Assembly: GCF_041583195.1 (NCBI RefSeq)
Contig: NZ_JBFHGL010000002.1
Location: 248,001-312,000 of the forward strand
From: Sulfurimonas sp.
GTDB taxonomy: Bacteria > Campylobacterota > Campylobacteria > Campylobacterales > Sulfurimonadaceae
DNA: 64,000 nucleotides
Direction: 5' to 3'
A program made the translations under genes and the position numbers. Within the stretch, counting starts at the first letter, position 1; the number at the start of each line of letters is the position of its first letter. The notes below the pieces were generated by a model that worked only from the letters and a program-made list of their open reading frames with translations, had not been told where the DNA came from and ran no database searches. Positions 56,866 through 64,000 of the stretch are shown here, piece by piece.

Positions 56866-58270
56866 CTAAAGCAAAAGCCTTAGAGAAGTATGGATTAGAT
56901 TGTGAAAATTTTGACATTATACGACTATGTAATACTGAGTTCTCAAACATACTACCCATCATAATAAAGTTACTTATTTTGTGTTTGTCTTTTAACTGAT
57001 TCATTACAGAGATACTCATATCACCAAGTGCTTCAAATATAGAATATGCAATATAATGATCCTCAGCACCAGCTAATTTAAAACTCATAACAGAACCTAA
57101 AAATGACATATAATCAAATCCGTCTTCTTTAAAAAAGGTATCTATTGTAAGTCCGCCGTTTCCATGAAACTCTAAGGACTTATCACTCACACTCTGATAA
57201 CTTCTACCATTTAGTTGCAGTATAACCGAGAGAGATTCAAAAAGCGTATACTCTGGATTTTCTTCAAACTCTTTTATAATATCAGGATATGCTTTTTGAA
57301 AGTTTTCTAAAAGTTTTTGCTTCTTAGCATCATTTTTCATACTCTTTAATACATCTCCAAGTATAAAAAAACCAAGTCTTAAAACAGTTGATGTCTCACC
57401 TTTATCTGTAGCTAAAAATGTAATACCGTTATCTACACTTAGGTTAACGCCTATAGCTCTACTTATACCTGCTTCTTTTGCTATGTTTAGGAACCTGTTT
57501 TTAACTCTGTCTTGATGTAGTTCGTCTAATATATTAGATATGTTTAGAGTATCTTTTATAATTAGAATTTGATTTTGAATAGTACTTACTTTAAAACTTT
57601 CTTCTTCTTTGAAAAATAGATATTCTAACCCACTCTCTTTTGCATTTAAAGCGCTTAATGTAGCTTTCATACTACTTGGAGATTTTATGTTTATAAAGTT
57701 TTTACCAGTTATATTTTTTAACTCTTCATCTTTAATAGTTACTTTTATTGTAGGTTTTTCAATAGATAGAAGTGCTTTTATCTCATCTTCTGTTACTAAA
57801 AAAAGTTTATTTATTTTTGAACTGTCTACTACTAAAACCGCATCGCCTTCACTGTAGTTAGCTGAATATGTATGATTGTCTTCTATTTTTAGAGTATCTT
57901 CATTGGAATAATGATCACAAACTATAGAATCATCCAAATAGGACTGGCTTGAAGGATTAGTAAGATTATTCAAGCACTGTGGACACAGCGATATTTTGTA
58001 GCTTTTAGATTTTAATGTTTTTTTTTGAACTATATCATCTACACTTTGAGTATCTATATCACCTAAAAATATTGAATGAGGTAAATACTTTTGGGTATTT
58101 TGAGAAAATCTCTCAAGTGCTTCTAAATCTGAATCATCCAACATTAGTGTCAGATTATTCTTTCCAATACTAACATATGCGTCAAGTTCACTTATATCTA
58201 TAATATGTTGTAAAAAACCTGCAAAATACTCAGAATCTGAGTTATAATTGATAGTTTGCTTGATGGCCAT
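56858..58270 (-). CDS. hydE: HydE-like hydrogenase accessory protein, a divergent HypF paralogue
   Basis: Position after hydABCD matches hydE of Wolinella and Helicobacter, needed for hydrogenase activity there. I see a reduced HypF layout: a CPQC plus CDHY remnant of the zinc finger (about residues 98-120), a short YrdC-like stretch, and a C-terminal segment ISNFIMMGSMFENSVLHSRI that aligns with the HypF motif LDVILSGGVFQNKTLLELI. The acylphosphatase signature is missing. I choose ATG 58270 over GTG 58282; both lie within the hydD end. Its biochemical role is not known. Confidence 0.78.
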   Translation of the reverse strand: MAIKQTINYNSDSEYFAGFLQHIIDISELDAYVSIGKNNLTLMLDDSDLEALERFSQNTQKYLPHSIFLGDIDTQSVDDIVQKKTLKSKSYKISLCPQCLNNLTNPSSQSYLDDSIVCDHYSNEDTLKIEDNHTYSANYSEGDAVLVVDSSKINKLFLVTEDEIKALLSIEKPTIKVTIKDEELKNITGKNFINIKSPSSMKATLSALNAKESGLEYLFFKEEESFKVSTIQNQILIIKDTLNISNILDELHQDRVKNRFLNIAKEAGISRAIGVNLSVDNGITFLATDKGETSTVLRLGFFILGDVLKSMKNDAKKQKLLENFQKAYPDIIKEFEENPEYTLFESLSVILQLNGRSYQSVSDKSLEFHGNGGLTIDTFFKEDGFDYMSFLGSVMSFKLAGAEDHYIAYSIFEALGDMSISVMNQLKDKHKISNFIMMGSMFENSVLHSRIMSKFSQSNPYFSKAFALDD

Positions 58271-58808
58271 TTTTGTACTCACTTTGCGGATTTGAATAAG
58301 ATAATATGATATCTTCTAAAGGATACTCTTCATCTTTTCTTTTGTATTTTATTCCTGCTCGATCTAGTTCTGCCATAGCTGCATCTACAAACTGAAAAAA
58401 CTTCTCTTTCATTTTATCACTCAAACCTATATGAACACTTATTATGTCTTCTGGAATAATACCTATAATATTAACTTCTGCCATCTTTTCAAGAACTGAA
58501 CAGATCTCAAGCATCTCAACGATCTCAACCTCATGGGCTGTTTGTTTGTAACTTCCAAGACCAAGCATCTCATTTGCGGGAAGATTGTATATAGAACCTA
58601 CTTCATCTTCCATGGTAATAGTGTCAAGAATCAAGACTTTATCATAGTCTTGATAATATGTCATAAGCTGAAATCCTAGAACTCCGCCATCAACTAGAGT
58701 TACATCGCTTTCAAACTCATAATTATTATCAATATATTTTTGAGCATAAACACCGACACCTTCATCTTTAAAGATGATTGTACCGGCACCTACAATGGCA
58801 ACTCTCAT
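58242..58808 (-). CDS. hydD: Hydrogenase maturation endopeptidase HydD
   Basis: The protease removes the C-terminal peptide of the large subunit HydB after nickel insertion. Nickel-sensing residues match the HybD family: Glu16 (KDEGVG), Asp62 (ILDTI) and His92 (AHEVE). At 188 residues it is normal, with a Lys/Glu-rich tail. Its ATG directly follows hydC, and its end overlaps hydE by about 29 bases. It is the only such protease in the window; the group 4 large subunit does not need one. Confidence 0.92.
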   Translation of the reverse strand: MRVAIVGAGTIIFKDEGVGVYAQKYIDNNYEFESDVTLVDGGVLGFQLMTYYQDYDKVLILDTITMEDEVGSIYNLPANEMLGLGSYKQTAHEVEIVEMLEICSVLEKMAEVNIIGIIPEDIISVHIGLSDKMKEKFFQFVDAAMAELDRAGIKYKRKDEEYPLEDIILSYSNPQSEYKNGHQANYQL

Positions 58809-59506
58809 TATTTGTCTTCTTTCACAAACTTACTTCCGCCAACTACGATATTAATATCACCCTCTTGCCAGAACATTGTACGCCATATTTGATAGTACAC
58901 ATGAAACATAACCCAACCGATTAATAAATACATCGTTTGGTGGTGAGATATTCTCACATCCATATATGTACCGCCAGTTACAACAACTGTCCAGTCAGTA
59001 GCAAAGTGTAGTAACCACGGCCACCAAGTACCAATAGAACTTTGTCCATGCGCTAATCCATGTACATATAACTGCAGTCCTGTAAGTAACATCCAAATTA
59101 ACAATAGATGGAATATTAAAAAGAACACAGAGTTATAACTGTCTGCATGTTCTGAACTAAAGTTTTTAGTACGATTTAATGTAATTAAATTCTTAAAAAC
59201 TTCAAAAAACTCTTTTATATTTTGCTGGTTTGGTATAACTTTTTTATATGCTTTATCAAATCTTGAAAAATAATAAAGATACGCAATCACTATACTACTA
59301 ACATCAAATATGATAGCCACCATAAGGTGACCCCATCTGTTCCAAGCCATAACATACTTGTCTACCGCAGGATCAGCTATAAATGTTTGATAGTAAGGAT
59401 GAGCTATGTATAGCCCCGTTGCAATTGCTGCAATCATACAAAAAACATTTAGCCAATGGTTCCAACGCATCCATATCGTCATACGTCTTATTCTTTTATA
59501 ACTCAT
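58808..59506 (-). CDS. hydC: Hydrogenase cytochrome b subunit HydC
   Basis: This di-heme membrane cytochrome b anchors the hydrogenase and passes electrons to menaquinone. Four to five hydrophobic helices carry candidate heme ligands in MRWNHWLNVF, NRWGHLMV, FHLLLIW, SHHQTMYL and FHVYYQ. At 232 residues it is of normal size. It lies between hydB and hydD with gaps of 10 and 0 bases. Confidence 0.93.
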   Translation of the reverse strand: MSYKRIRRMTIWMRWNHWLNVFCMIAAIATGLYIAHPYYQTFIADPAVDKYVMAWNRWGHLMVAIIFDVSSIVIAYLYYFSRFDKAYKKVIPNQQNIKEFFEVFKNLITLNRTKNFSSEHADSYNSVFFLIFHLLLIWMLLTGLQLYVHGLAHGQSSIGTWWPWLLHFATDWTVVVTGGTYMDVRISHHQTMYLLIGWVMFHVYYQIWRTMFWQEGDINIVVGGSKFVKEDK

Positions 59507-59516
59507 AACTGACCCC

Positions 59517-61262
59517 TTAAATAGAACAGCTTGTATTTACTTTGAACTTGCTAAGCTCTTTACCTTTTGTATCTACTATATGAACTGCACATGCTATACA
59601 TGGATCAAAACTGTGTACAGTTTTTAAAATCTCAATCGGTTGATTTACATCTGCAACTTTAGTACCGATTAGTGCTGCTTCATATGCACCCATTCTGTTT
59701 TTATGATCTCTTGGTGCCGCATTCCAAGTTGAAGGAACTACCGCTTGATAGTTCTCAATCTTACCATCTTTGATTTTCACCCAGTGACCAAGACCTCCAC
59801 GTGGAGCCTCAGCTAAACCGTGACCTTTAGCATCTTTACTTACTTTGTCAAAATCAAACTCTGTCCAAGTACTTAAATCACCTGAAGCAACATTTGCAGC
59901 TAATTCATCTACCCATTCAATCATAACATCAGCCATAAGCTCAGTCTCAATAGCACGAGCAGCTGTACGCCCTACGGTAGAGAAAAGAGCAGCAGTAGGA
60001 GCTGGTTTACCAAGTCCTAGTTTATCACCTAAAAGTGCTAAGAAGTTAGTAACGTATTTAGTAATACGCTCATCACCTGCAGCTACACCGACAACCATAC
60101 GTGCTAATGGTCCAACCTCAACACGGTTGTCATCGTAGATTGGAGACTTGATCCAAGAGTATTTTTCATCAGGTTTTATATATGCAAAACCATCAGCTTT
60201 TTTCTCTAAACCAGTATAGTTAGGATTAGTTTCACCATCATAAGGGTGTAGAGGCTTATCACCTGTATACCAAGAGTGAGTTACATCTTCTGCAACTTTA
60301 CTTTGGTCAAACGGGTGAAGTGTACTTAAATCACCGTTTAAAACTACACCTGCAGGAAATAGTAACTTAGAATTGTAAAAACCTGTATCATCAAGTCTAA
60401 AGTCACCGTAAGTCATAAAGTTTTTAAGTCCAGCTCCTGTACCATCAAGTGCTTCATCAACATACTTAACACCAGCCATTGCTAAATCTGGTAGATATGC
60501 AGTTTTAATAAAGTGTGTAAACTTTTTAAGAAGAGTTTTAAACTGAGCTATACGAGCAGGGTTTTGAATATCTTGAACACAAGTTACACCACCAACTACA
60601 AGTGACTGTGGGTGAGGCATCTTACCACCGAAAATCGCCATAAGTTTTGCAGCATCACGTTGAAGATCAAGTGCCTGAAGGTAGTGAGCAGTTGCAATAA
60701 GGTTTTGCTCAGGTGTTAGTTTATAAGCTTTGCTTCCCCAATATGCGTTTGAGAAAATCCCTAAACGACCTTGTTTTACAAACTTAGTTAAACGCTCTTT
60801 TACTTGAATTAGGTCTGATTCACTAACACCGTATGGAGTTTTACACCATTTAAAAGACTCTTCTTGTGCTTTTTTAGGGTCACCTTTTAGTGCATCAACT
60901 AAATCAACCCAGTCAAGACCATGAAGGTGATAAAAGTGTACAACGTGGTCATGGATATAAAGAGCACCCTGGATCAGGTTTCTTACAAGTCTAGCATTTT
61001 TAGGAATAGTAATATCAAAAGCATCTTCAACGGCTTCTATACTTCTTTGATAGTGTGTACCTGTACAAACACCACAAATACGCATAGCTAAAAGACCAGC
61101 GTCACGTGGATCACGACCTTTTAAAATTGTCTCAATCCCTCTAAACATTGTAGAAGATGCGTATGCATCTGTAATAATATTGTTCTCATCAATTACAGCT
61201 TCAACTCTTAAGTGTCCTTCAATCCTAGTAATAGGATCAACTATTATATGTTGTTTTGACAT
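59517..61262 (-). CDS. hydB: Uptake [NiFe]-hydrogenase large subunit HydB
   Basis: This is the catalytic subunit of a group 1 periplasm-facing hydrogenase. Ni ligands are Cys63/Cys66 (RICGVCTGTH) and Cys555/Cys558 (DPCIACAVH). The cleavage site after His561 leaves a peptide of about 20 residues for HydD to remove. At 581 residues it is full length. It is co-exported with HydA through the Tat signal of the small subunit, having no signal of its own. Confidence 0.97.
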   Translation of the reverse strand: MSKQHIIVDPITRIEGHLRVEAVIDENNIITDAYASSTMFRGIETILKGRDPRDAGLLAMRICGVCTGTHYQRSIEAVEDAFDITIPKNARLVRNLIQGALYIHDHVVHFYHLHGLDWVDLVDALKGDPKKAQEESFKWCKTPYGVSESDLIQVKERLTKFVKQGRLGIFSNAYWGSKAYKLTPEQNLIATAHYLQALDLQRDAAKLMAIFGGKMPHPQSLVVGGVTCVQDIQNPARIAQFKTLLKKFTHFIKTAYLPDLAMAGVKYVDEALDGTGAGLKNFMTYGDFRLDDTGFYNSKLLFPAGVVLNGDLSTLHPFDQSKVAEDVTHSWYTGDKPLHPYDGETNPNYTGLEKKADGFAYIKPDEKYSWIKSPIYDDNRVEVGPLARMVVGVAAGDERITKYVTNFLALLGDKLGLGKPAPTAALFSTVGRTAARAIETELMADVMIEWVDELAANVASGDLSTWTEFDFDKVSKDAKGHGLAEAPRGGLGHWVKIKDGKIENYQAVVPSTWNAAPRDHKNRMGAYEAALIGTKVADVNQPIEILKTVHSFDPCIACAVHIVDTKGKELSKFKVNTSCSI

Positions 61263-62500
61263 TACTCAGCTCCTTCTTTACATTCTTCTTTTTTACCACC
61301 AACTGCACTAGCAACTGCATGAATACCTATACCAACACCTGCTGCTGTTAATAAACCAAGACCAAATTCATCTACTGTTTTTTCAACTCCACCAGTTGGT
61401 GCTTTGATATTTGCATCTGCCATTGGACGCTCATATGCATATTTATCCCAGAACTGAGGCTCAGAACATCCGATACAACCATGCCCTGCACCAATCGGCC
61501 AGTTAACACCCTCGTTGTATCTAACTATAGAACAGTTGTTAAACGTCATAGGACCTTTACATCCCATTTTATATAAACAGAAATTGTTTTGAGCACCTAT
61601 ATCACCCCACTCTTCAACAAATTCACCTGCATCAAAGTGAGCACGTCTTTCACAGTTATCATGAATTCTGTATCCAAATGCAAATTTTGGACGGTTTAGA
61701 TGATCAAGTTCAGGAATTTGACCAGTTAATACAAAGTGTAAGATAGTACCAGTAATGTTTGCAGGGTTTGCAGGACATGCAGGGATATTAATTACAGGTT
61801 TACCTGTAATTACATCTTGAACACCAACAGCACCAGTTGGGTTTGGAGCAGCTGCCGGAACACCACCGAATGTAGCACAAGTACCAACTGCAACTAATGC
61901 AGCAGCATTATGAGACACATGTTTTAAATGTTCTTCAAAAGTTTCACCTTTAGCTCCAATTGTACACCACTCACGTCCTGGACCTACAGGAATAGAACCT
62001 TCAACAACACATAAGTATCTACCCTTAAATGTTTTCATAGCTTCTTCTAAATGCTCTTCAGCCTGATGACCGGCTGCAACCATAATTGTTTCGTTAAATT
62101 CTAGTGAAATTACTTCTAGGATAAGTTCATCGATAGTAGGTGCATCACTTCTTAGAATTGCTTCGGAGTTTCCGGCACAATCTTGAAGTTCAAGCCAAAT
62201 AACAGGAACACGGTTCATAAGTTCCGCTGCTTTTGCTACAAGTGGAGTAAAGTTAGAAGGAAGCATTAATGCTGCACAGGTAGCACTTGCCCATTTCATA
62301 AAATCTCTTCTAGTAAGACCCTCTGCTTCTAAAACATTCGCTATTGAATTTTTAGTAGCAACCTCAGTTTGTTCAAGTTCATTAAGTCTTTTAGTCATTG
62401 TATCAAATAAAGAATCATAATACTCAGCCCCACGGTTAGTATTAACTTTAGATCCCTTAGCTGTAAACATTTTTGCTAAAGCTTCTCTTCTTTCAACCAT
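61262..62500 (-). CDS. hydA: Uptake [NiFe]-hydrogenase small subunit HydA, Tat-exported, with altered proximal cluster motif
   Basis: The subunit carries three Fe-S clusters from the active site to HydC. A Tat motif RRDFMK lies unusually deep, at 64-69, after a hydrophilic extension. Distal (His280, Cys283, Cys308, Cys314) and medial (Cys323, Cys342, Cys345) ligands are intact. At the proximal site Cys108, Cys208 and Cys242 are present, but the CxxC partner is Asn111 (DCAGNSEA where most have CTGCSE). A C-terminal hydrophobic helix (380-402) anchors it. An AAGGGTGG ribosome binding site supports the start. It is the first gene of the hyd operon. Confidence 0.95.
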   Translation of the reverse strand: MVERREALAKMFTAKGSKVNTNRGAEYYDSLFDTMTKRLNELEQTEVATKNSIANVLEAEGLTRRDFMKWASATCAALMLPSNFTPLVAKAAELMNRVPVIWLELQDCAGNSEAILRSDAPTIDELILEVISLEFNETIMVAAGHQAEEHLEEAMKTFKGRYLCVVEGSIPVGPGREWCTIGAKGETFEEHLKHVSHNAAALVAVGTCATFGGVPAAAPNPTGAVGVQDVITGKPVINIPACPANPANITGTILHFVLTGQIPELDHLNRPKFAFGYRIHDNCERRAHFDAGEFVEEWGDIGAQNNFCLYKMGCKGPMTFNNCSIVRYNEGVNWPIGAGHGCIGCSEPQFWDKYAYERPMADANIKAPTGGVEKTVDEFGLGLLTAAGVGIGIHAVASAVGGKKEECKEGAE

Positions 62501-62638
62501 AATCCACCCTTTCAGATTTTTTAACTATCCTAAACTAGAATAATCTTTAAAGTGATTTTAAGACAATAAAACTTTAATATAACTTATGTTTATACTATGT
62601 TACAAAATTGAAACATTGAGATTATGGTTTTATAAAAA

Positions 62639-63019
62639 TTACACTATTGCAATTGCGTCAATTTCTACGAGTGCATTTTTTGGTAAAGTTTTTACAGCTA
62701 CGGTTGAGCGAGCAGGCTTATGTTCTCCAAAAGCTTCAGCATACATACCATTCACAGTTGTAAAATCATCCATACATGATAAAAATATAGTAGTCTTAAT
62801 TACCTTATCCATTGAACTGCCTGAAGCTTCTAAAACAGCTTTTAAATTTTCTAAAACCTGTTTTGTTTGTGGAGCAACTCCGTCTTTTAAAAGATCTTCA
62901 CTACCATCTGGTAATAATGCTATTTGACCTGAAGTATATACCATACCATTTACAACTACTGCTTGAGAGTATGGTCCTATTGCTGATGGTGCTTTCTCTG
63001 TTTGAGTTAATTTCATCAT
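62639..63019 (-). CDS. ridA: RidA/YjgF family imine deaminase
   Basis: RidA hydrolyses reactive enamine/imine intermediates from PLP enzymes. The sequence has QTEKAPSAIGPYSQAVVVNG, the central YTSGQIAL and the C-terminal stretch ARSTVAVKTLPKNALVEIDA, with the conserved Arg. At 126 residues it is normal. Its start overlaps the stop of the thioredoxin-like gene (ATGATG), so either Met may be used. Confidence 0.94.
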   Translation of the reverse strand: MMKLTQTEKAPSAIGPYSQAVVVNGMVYTSGQIALLPDGSEDLLKDGVAPQTKQVLENLKAVLEASGSSMDKVIKTTIFLSCMDDFTTVNGMYAEAFGEHKPARSTVAVKTLPKNALVEIDAIAIV

Positions 63020-63441
63020 TTTATTAATCCTTTTTTCTTTTTATCAATATATTGCCAATCTACATCATTTAAATAAGAAGTAAAATCTTCTACATTCCAA
63101 TAACCTAAAAATGTATAGATCACTTGAGCATCAGGTGTTAATATATAATGTCTAGGTACTCTTTTTGATTTATACGTTGAAGGCAGGTAATCTTTATCTC
63201 TGTCTAAATGTAAAAGAAGATAGTCTTCAAGTTTTTCAGCTACTGTCCAGTCAGTAAGAGTTTCATTTTCAAACTTTCTACACCAACCGCAAGAACTGCT
63301 AGTTATAAGCATATATACACGCCTGTTTTCCTTTTTTGCCTGAGCCATAATCTTTTTATAGTCATTTGAAAAATTTAAGTCGCCAATCTGTTCAGCAAAA
63401 AGTGAACTTACAAACAACAAAACTATTAATATATTTTTCAT
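63016..63441 (-). CDS. Periplasmic thioredoxin-like protein
   Basis: A signal peptide (ending SSLFA, about residue 16) precedes a thioredoxin fold with the active site CGWC (Cys51-Cys54) and the cis-Pro region RVPRHYIL. At 141 residues it resembles the DsbD-gamma/thioredoxin_7 type and SoxW-like proteins. It probably reduces or exchanges disulfides in the periplasm; partners are unknown. It starts one base after the dapE stop and is coupled to ridA. Confidence 0.85.
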   Translation of the reverse strand: MKNILIVLLFVSSLFAEQIGDLNFSNDYKKIMAQAKKENRRVYMLITSSSCGWCRKFENETLTDWTVAEKLEDYLLLHLDRDKDYLPSTYKSKRVPRHYILTPDAQVIYTFLGYWNVEDFTSYLNDVDWQYIDKKKKGLIK

Positions 63442-63442
63442 C

Positions 63443-64000
63443 TTACTCCCAATTCTCTATAAGTTTTTTAAACACTCTGTATAAACCTTCAACTTCTTTA
63501 GCCGAGGTTCTTTCATTTACTGCGTGTATAGTATCATTTTTTACCCCAAACTCTATAACATCTACGCCAAACTGAGCGACAAAGCGGGCATCACTTGTTC
63601 CGCCTGCAGTTGAGTGTTTAGGATTAATTCCAGTTACTTCTTTAATAGCATTACCTATATTTTTTACAATCTTTGTATCTGTATCTGTACAAAAAGGGTA
63701 TGAGCCTTGTGTCAGCTTTAGTTCATAATCAAATTCTTTAAGCTGTGCATCTACAAATTCACGAACCTCTTTTTGAGTAGTGAGTGTAGTGTTGCGTACA
63801 TTAAACATCATTTTAAGCTCATTAGGAGTTACATTTGTAACCTGCATACCGCTTCTTATGTCTGTTACTACAAACTTTGAGGGGCTGAAGAACTCATCAC
63901 CCTCATCAATGTTTACACCTGCTAAATTATGTAGTACAGAAGCTATGTTATGAATAGGATTAATAGCTTTTTCAGGATATGCCGCATGACCCTGCTTACC
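63443..64000 (-). CDS. dapE: Succinyl-diaminopimelate desuccinylase, C-terminal part (cut by window edge)
   Basis: DapE cleaves N-succinyl-LL-diaminopimelate in the lysine and cell-wall precursor pathway, as a dizinc M20 peptidase. The frame is open to the right edge: upstream of the Met at 63847 it continues through GKQGHAAYPEKAINPIHNIA, the conserved dimerisation-domain segment of M20 enzymes. The C-terminal part has STAGGTSDARFVAQFG. The start and first metal ligands lie outside the window. Confidence 0.93.
   Translation of the reverse strand, partial: GKQGHAAYPEKAINPIHNIASVLHNLAGVNIDEGDEFFSPSKFVVTDIRSGMQVTNVTPNELKMMFNVRNTTLTTQKEVREFVDAQLKEFDYELKLTQGSYPFCTDTDTKIVKNIGNAIKEVTGINPKHSTAGGTSDARFVAQFGVDVIEFGVKNDTIHAVNERTSAKEVEGLYRVFKKLIENWE

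Noticed and set aside
62501-62638. Promoter for hydA in the 138-base gap
   Set aside because: A promoter is expected here, but several AT-rich hexamers compete and none stands out, so I did not assign a box.

Overview
This 64-kb window is AT-rich chromosomal DNA from a member of the Campylobacterota (formerly Epsilonproteobacteria), most likely a Sulfurimonas-type chemolithoautotroph. The assignment rests on lineage-typical gene orders (argG-rplI-hslV-hslU-era; the Cts transformation cluster; an ATP synthase operon with atpF' but no atpB or atpE, preceded by parAB and followed by tol-pal) and on a hydABCDE uptake hydrogenase as in Wolinella and Helicobacter. No rRNA, tRNA, CRISPR array, insertion sequence or prophage is visible, and no gap between genes reaches 300 bases.

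Bases 1-16195 read on the + strand. They hold the end of argG, a ferredoxin:thioredoxin reductase-rhodanese fusion, rplI, the HslVU protease, era, a pair of cell-shape peptidoglycan peptidases (Pgp2/Csd6-like and Pgp1/Csd4-like), and then a nine-gene type II secretion/type IV pilus-like cluster that matches the Campylobacter cts DNA-uptake genes plus extra inner-membrane parts. No pilin is encoded here.

Bases 16196-19153 are a mixed-strand patch: yigZ, yebC and a small unknown gene on the minus strand, then a histidine-kinase-like protein that lacks its phosphoacceptor histidine and another unknown gene on the + strand. The divergent promoter between them has 12-bp dyad symmetry.

Bases 19146-38966 are a long minus-strand stretch. 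In order of transcription it holds rplU-rpmA (closed by a clear terminator), obg, fmt, birA, parA, parB, atpF'-F-H-A-G-D-C, tolQRAB-pal-cpoB, slyD, a Fis-type regulator, fabD, a nitrilase, mtnN and ttcA.

Bases 38967-62500, also minus strand, are a hydrogen-metabolism region. The distal part (54706-62500) is hydA-B-C-D-E-hypF, a membrane-bound, Tat-exported, quinone-linked uptake [NiFe]-hydrogenase with its maturation genes. The proximal part (38967-51081) is a likely single operon: a nickel permease, a six-subunit group 4 energy-converting hydrogenase in exact EchABCDEF order, hypB-C-D, an inserted block (CHAD, SixA, DUF2279-like, aldo/keto reductase), then hypE-hypA. Neither operon has a complete hyp set, so the two are expected to depend on each other. 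Between them lies a TonB-dependent receptor / secreted protein / diguanylate cyclase operon. Together the two hydrogenases could feed electrons from H2 both to the quinone pool and, using the proton motive force, to ferredoxin for CO2 fixation (inference).

The right end (62639-64000) has ridA, a periplasmic thioredoxin-like protein and the 3' part of dapE.

The items I find most worth a second look are the Cys-to-Asn change at a proximal-cluster ligand position of HydA, the His-less kinase, the HydE/HypF paralogy, the receptor/secreted protein/cyclase operon, and the polyphosphate/phosphatase block inside the hydrogenase operon.
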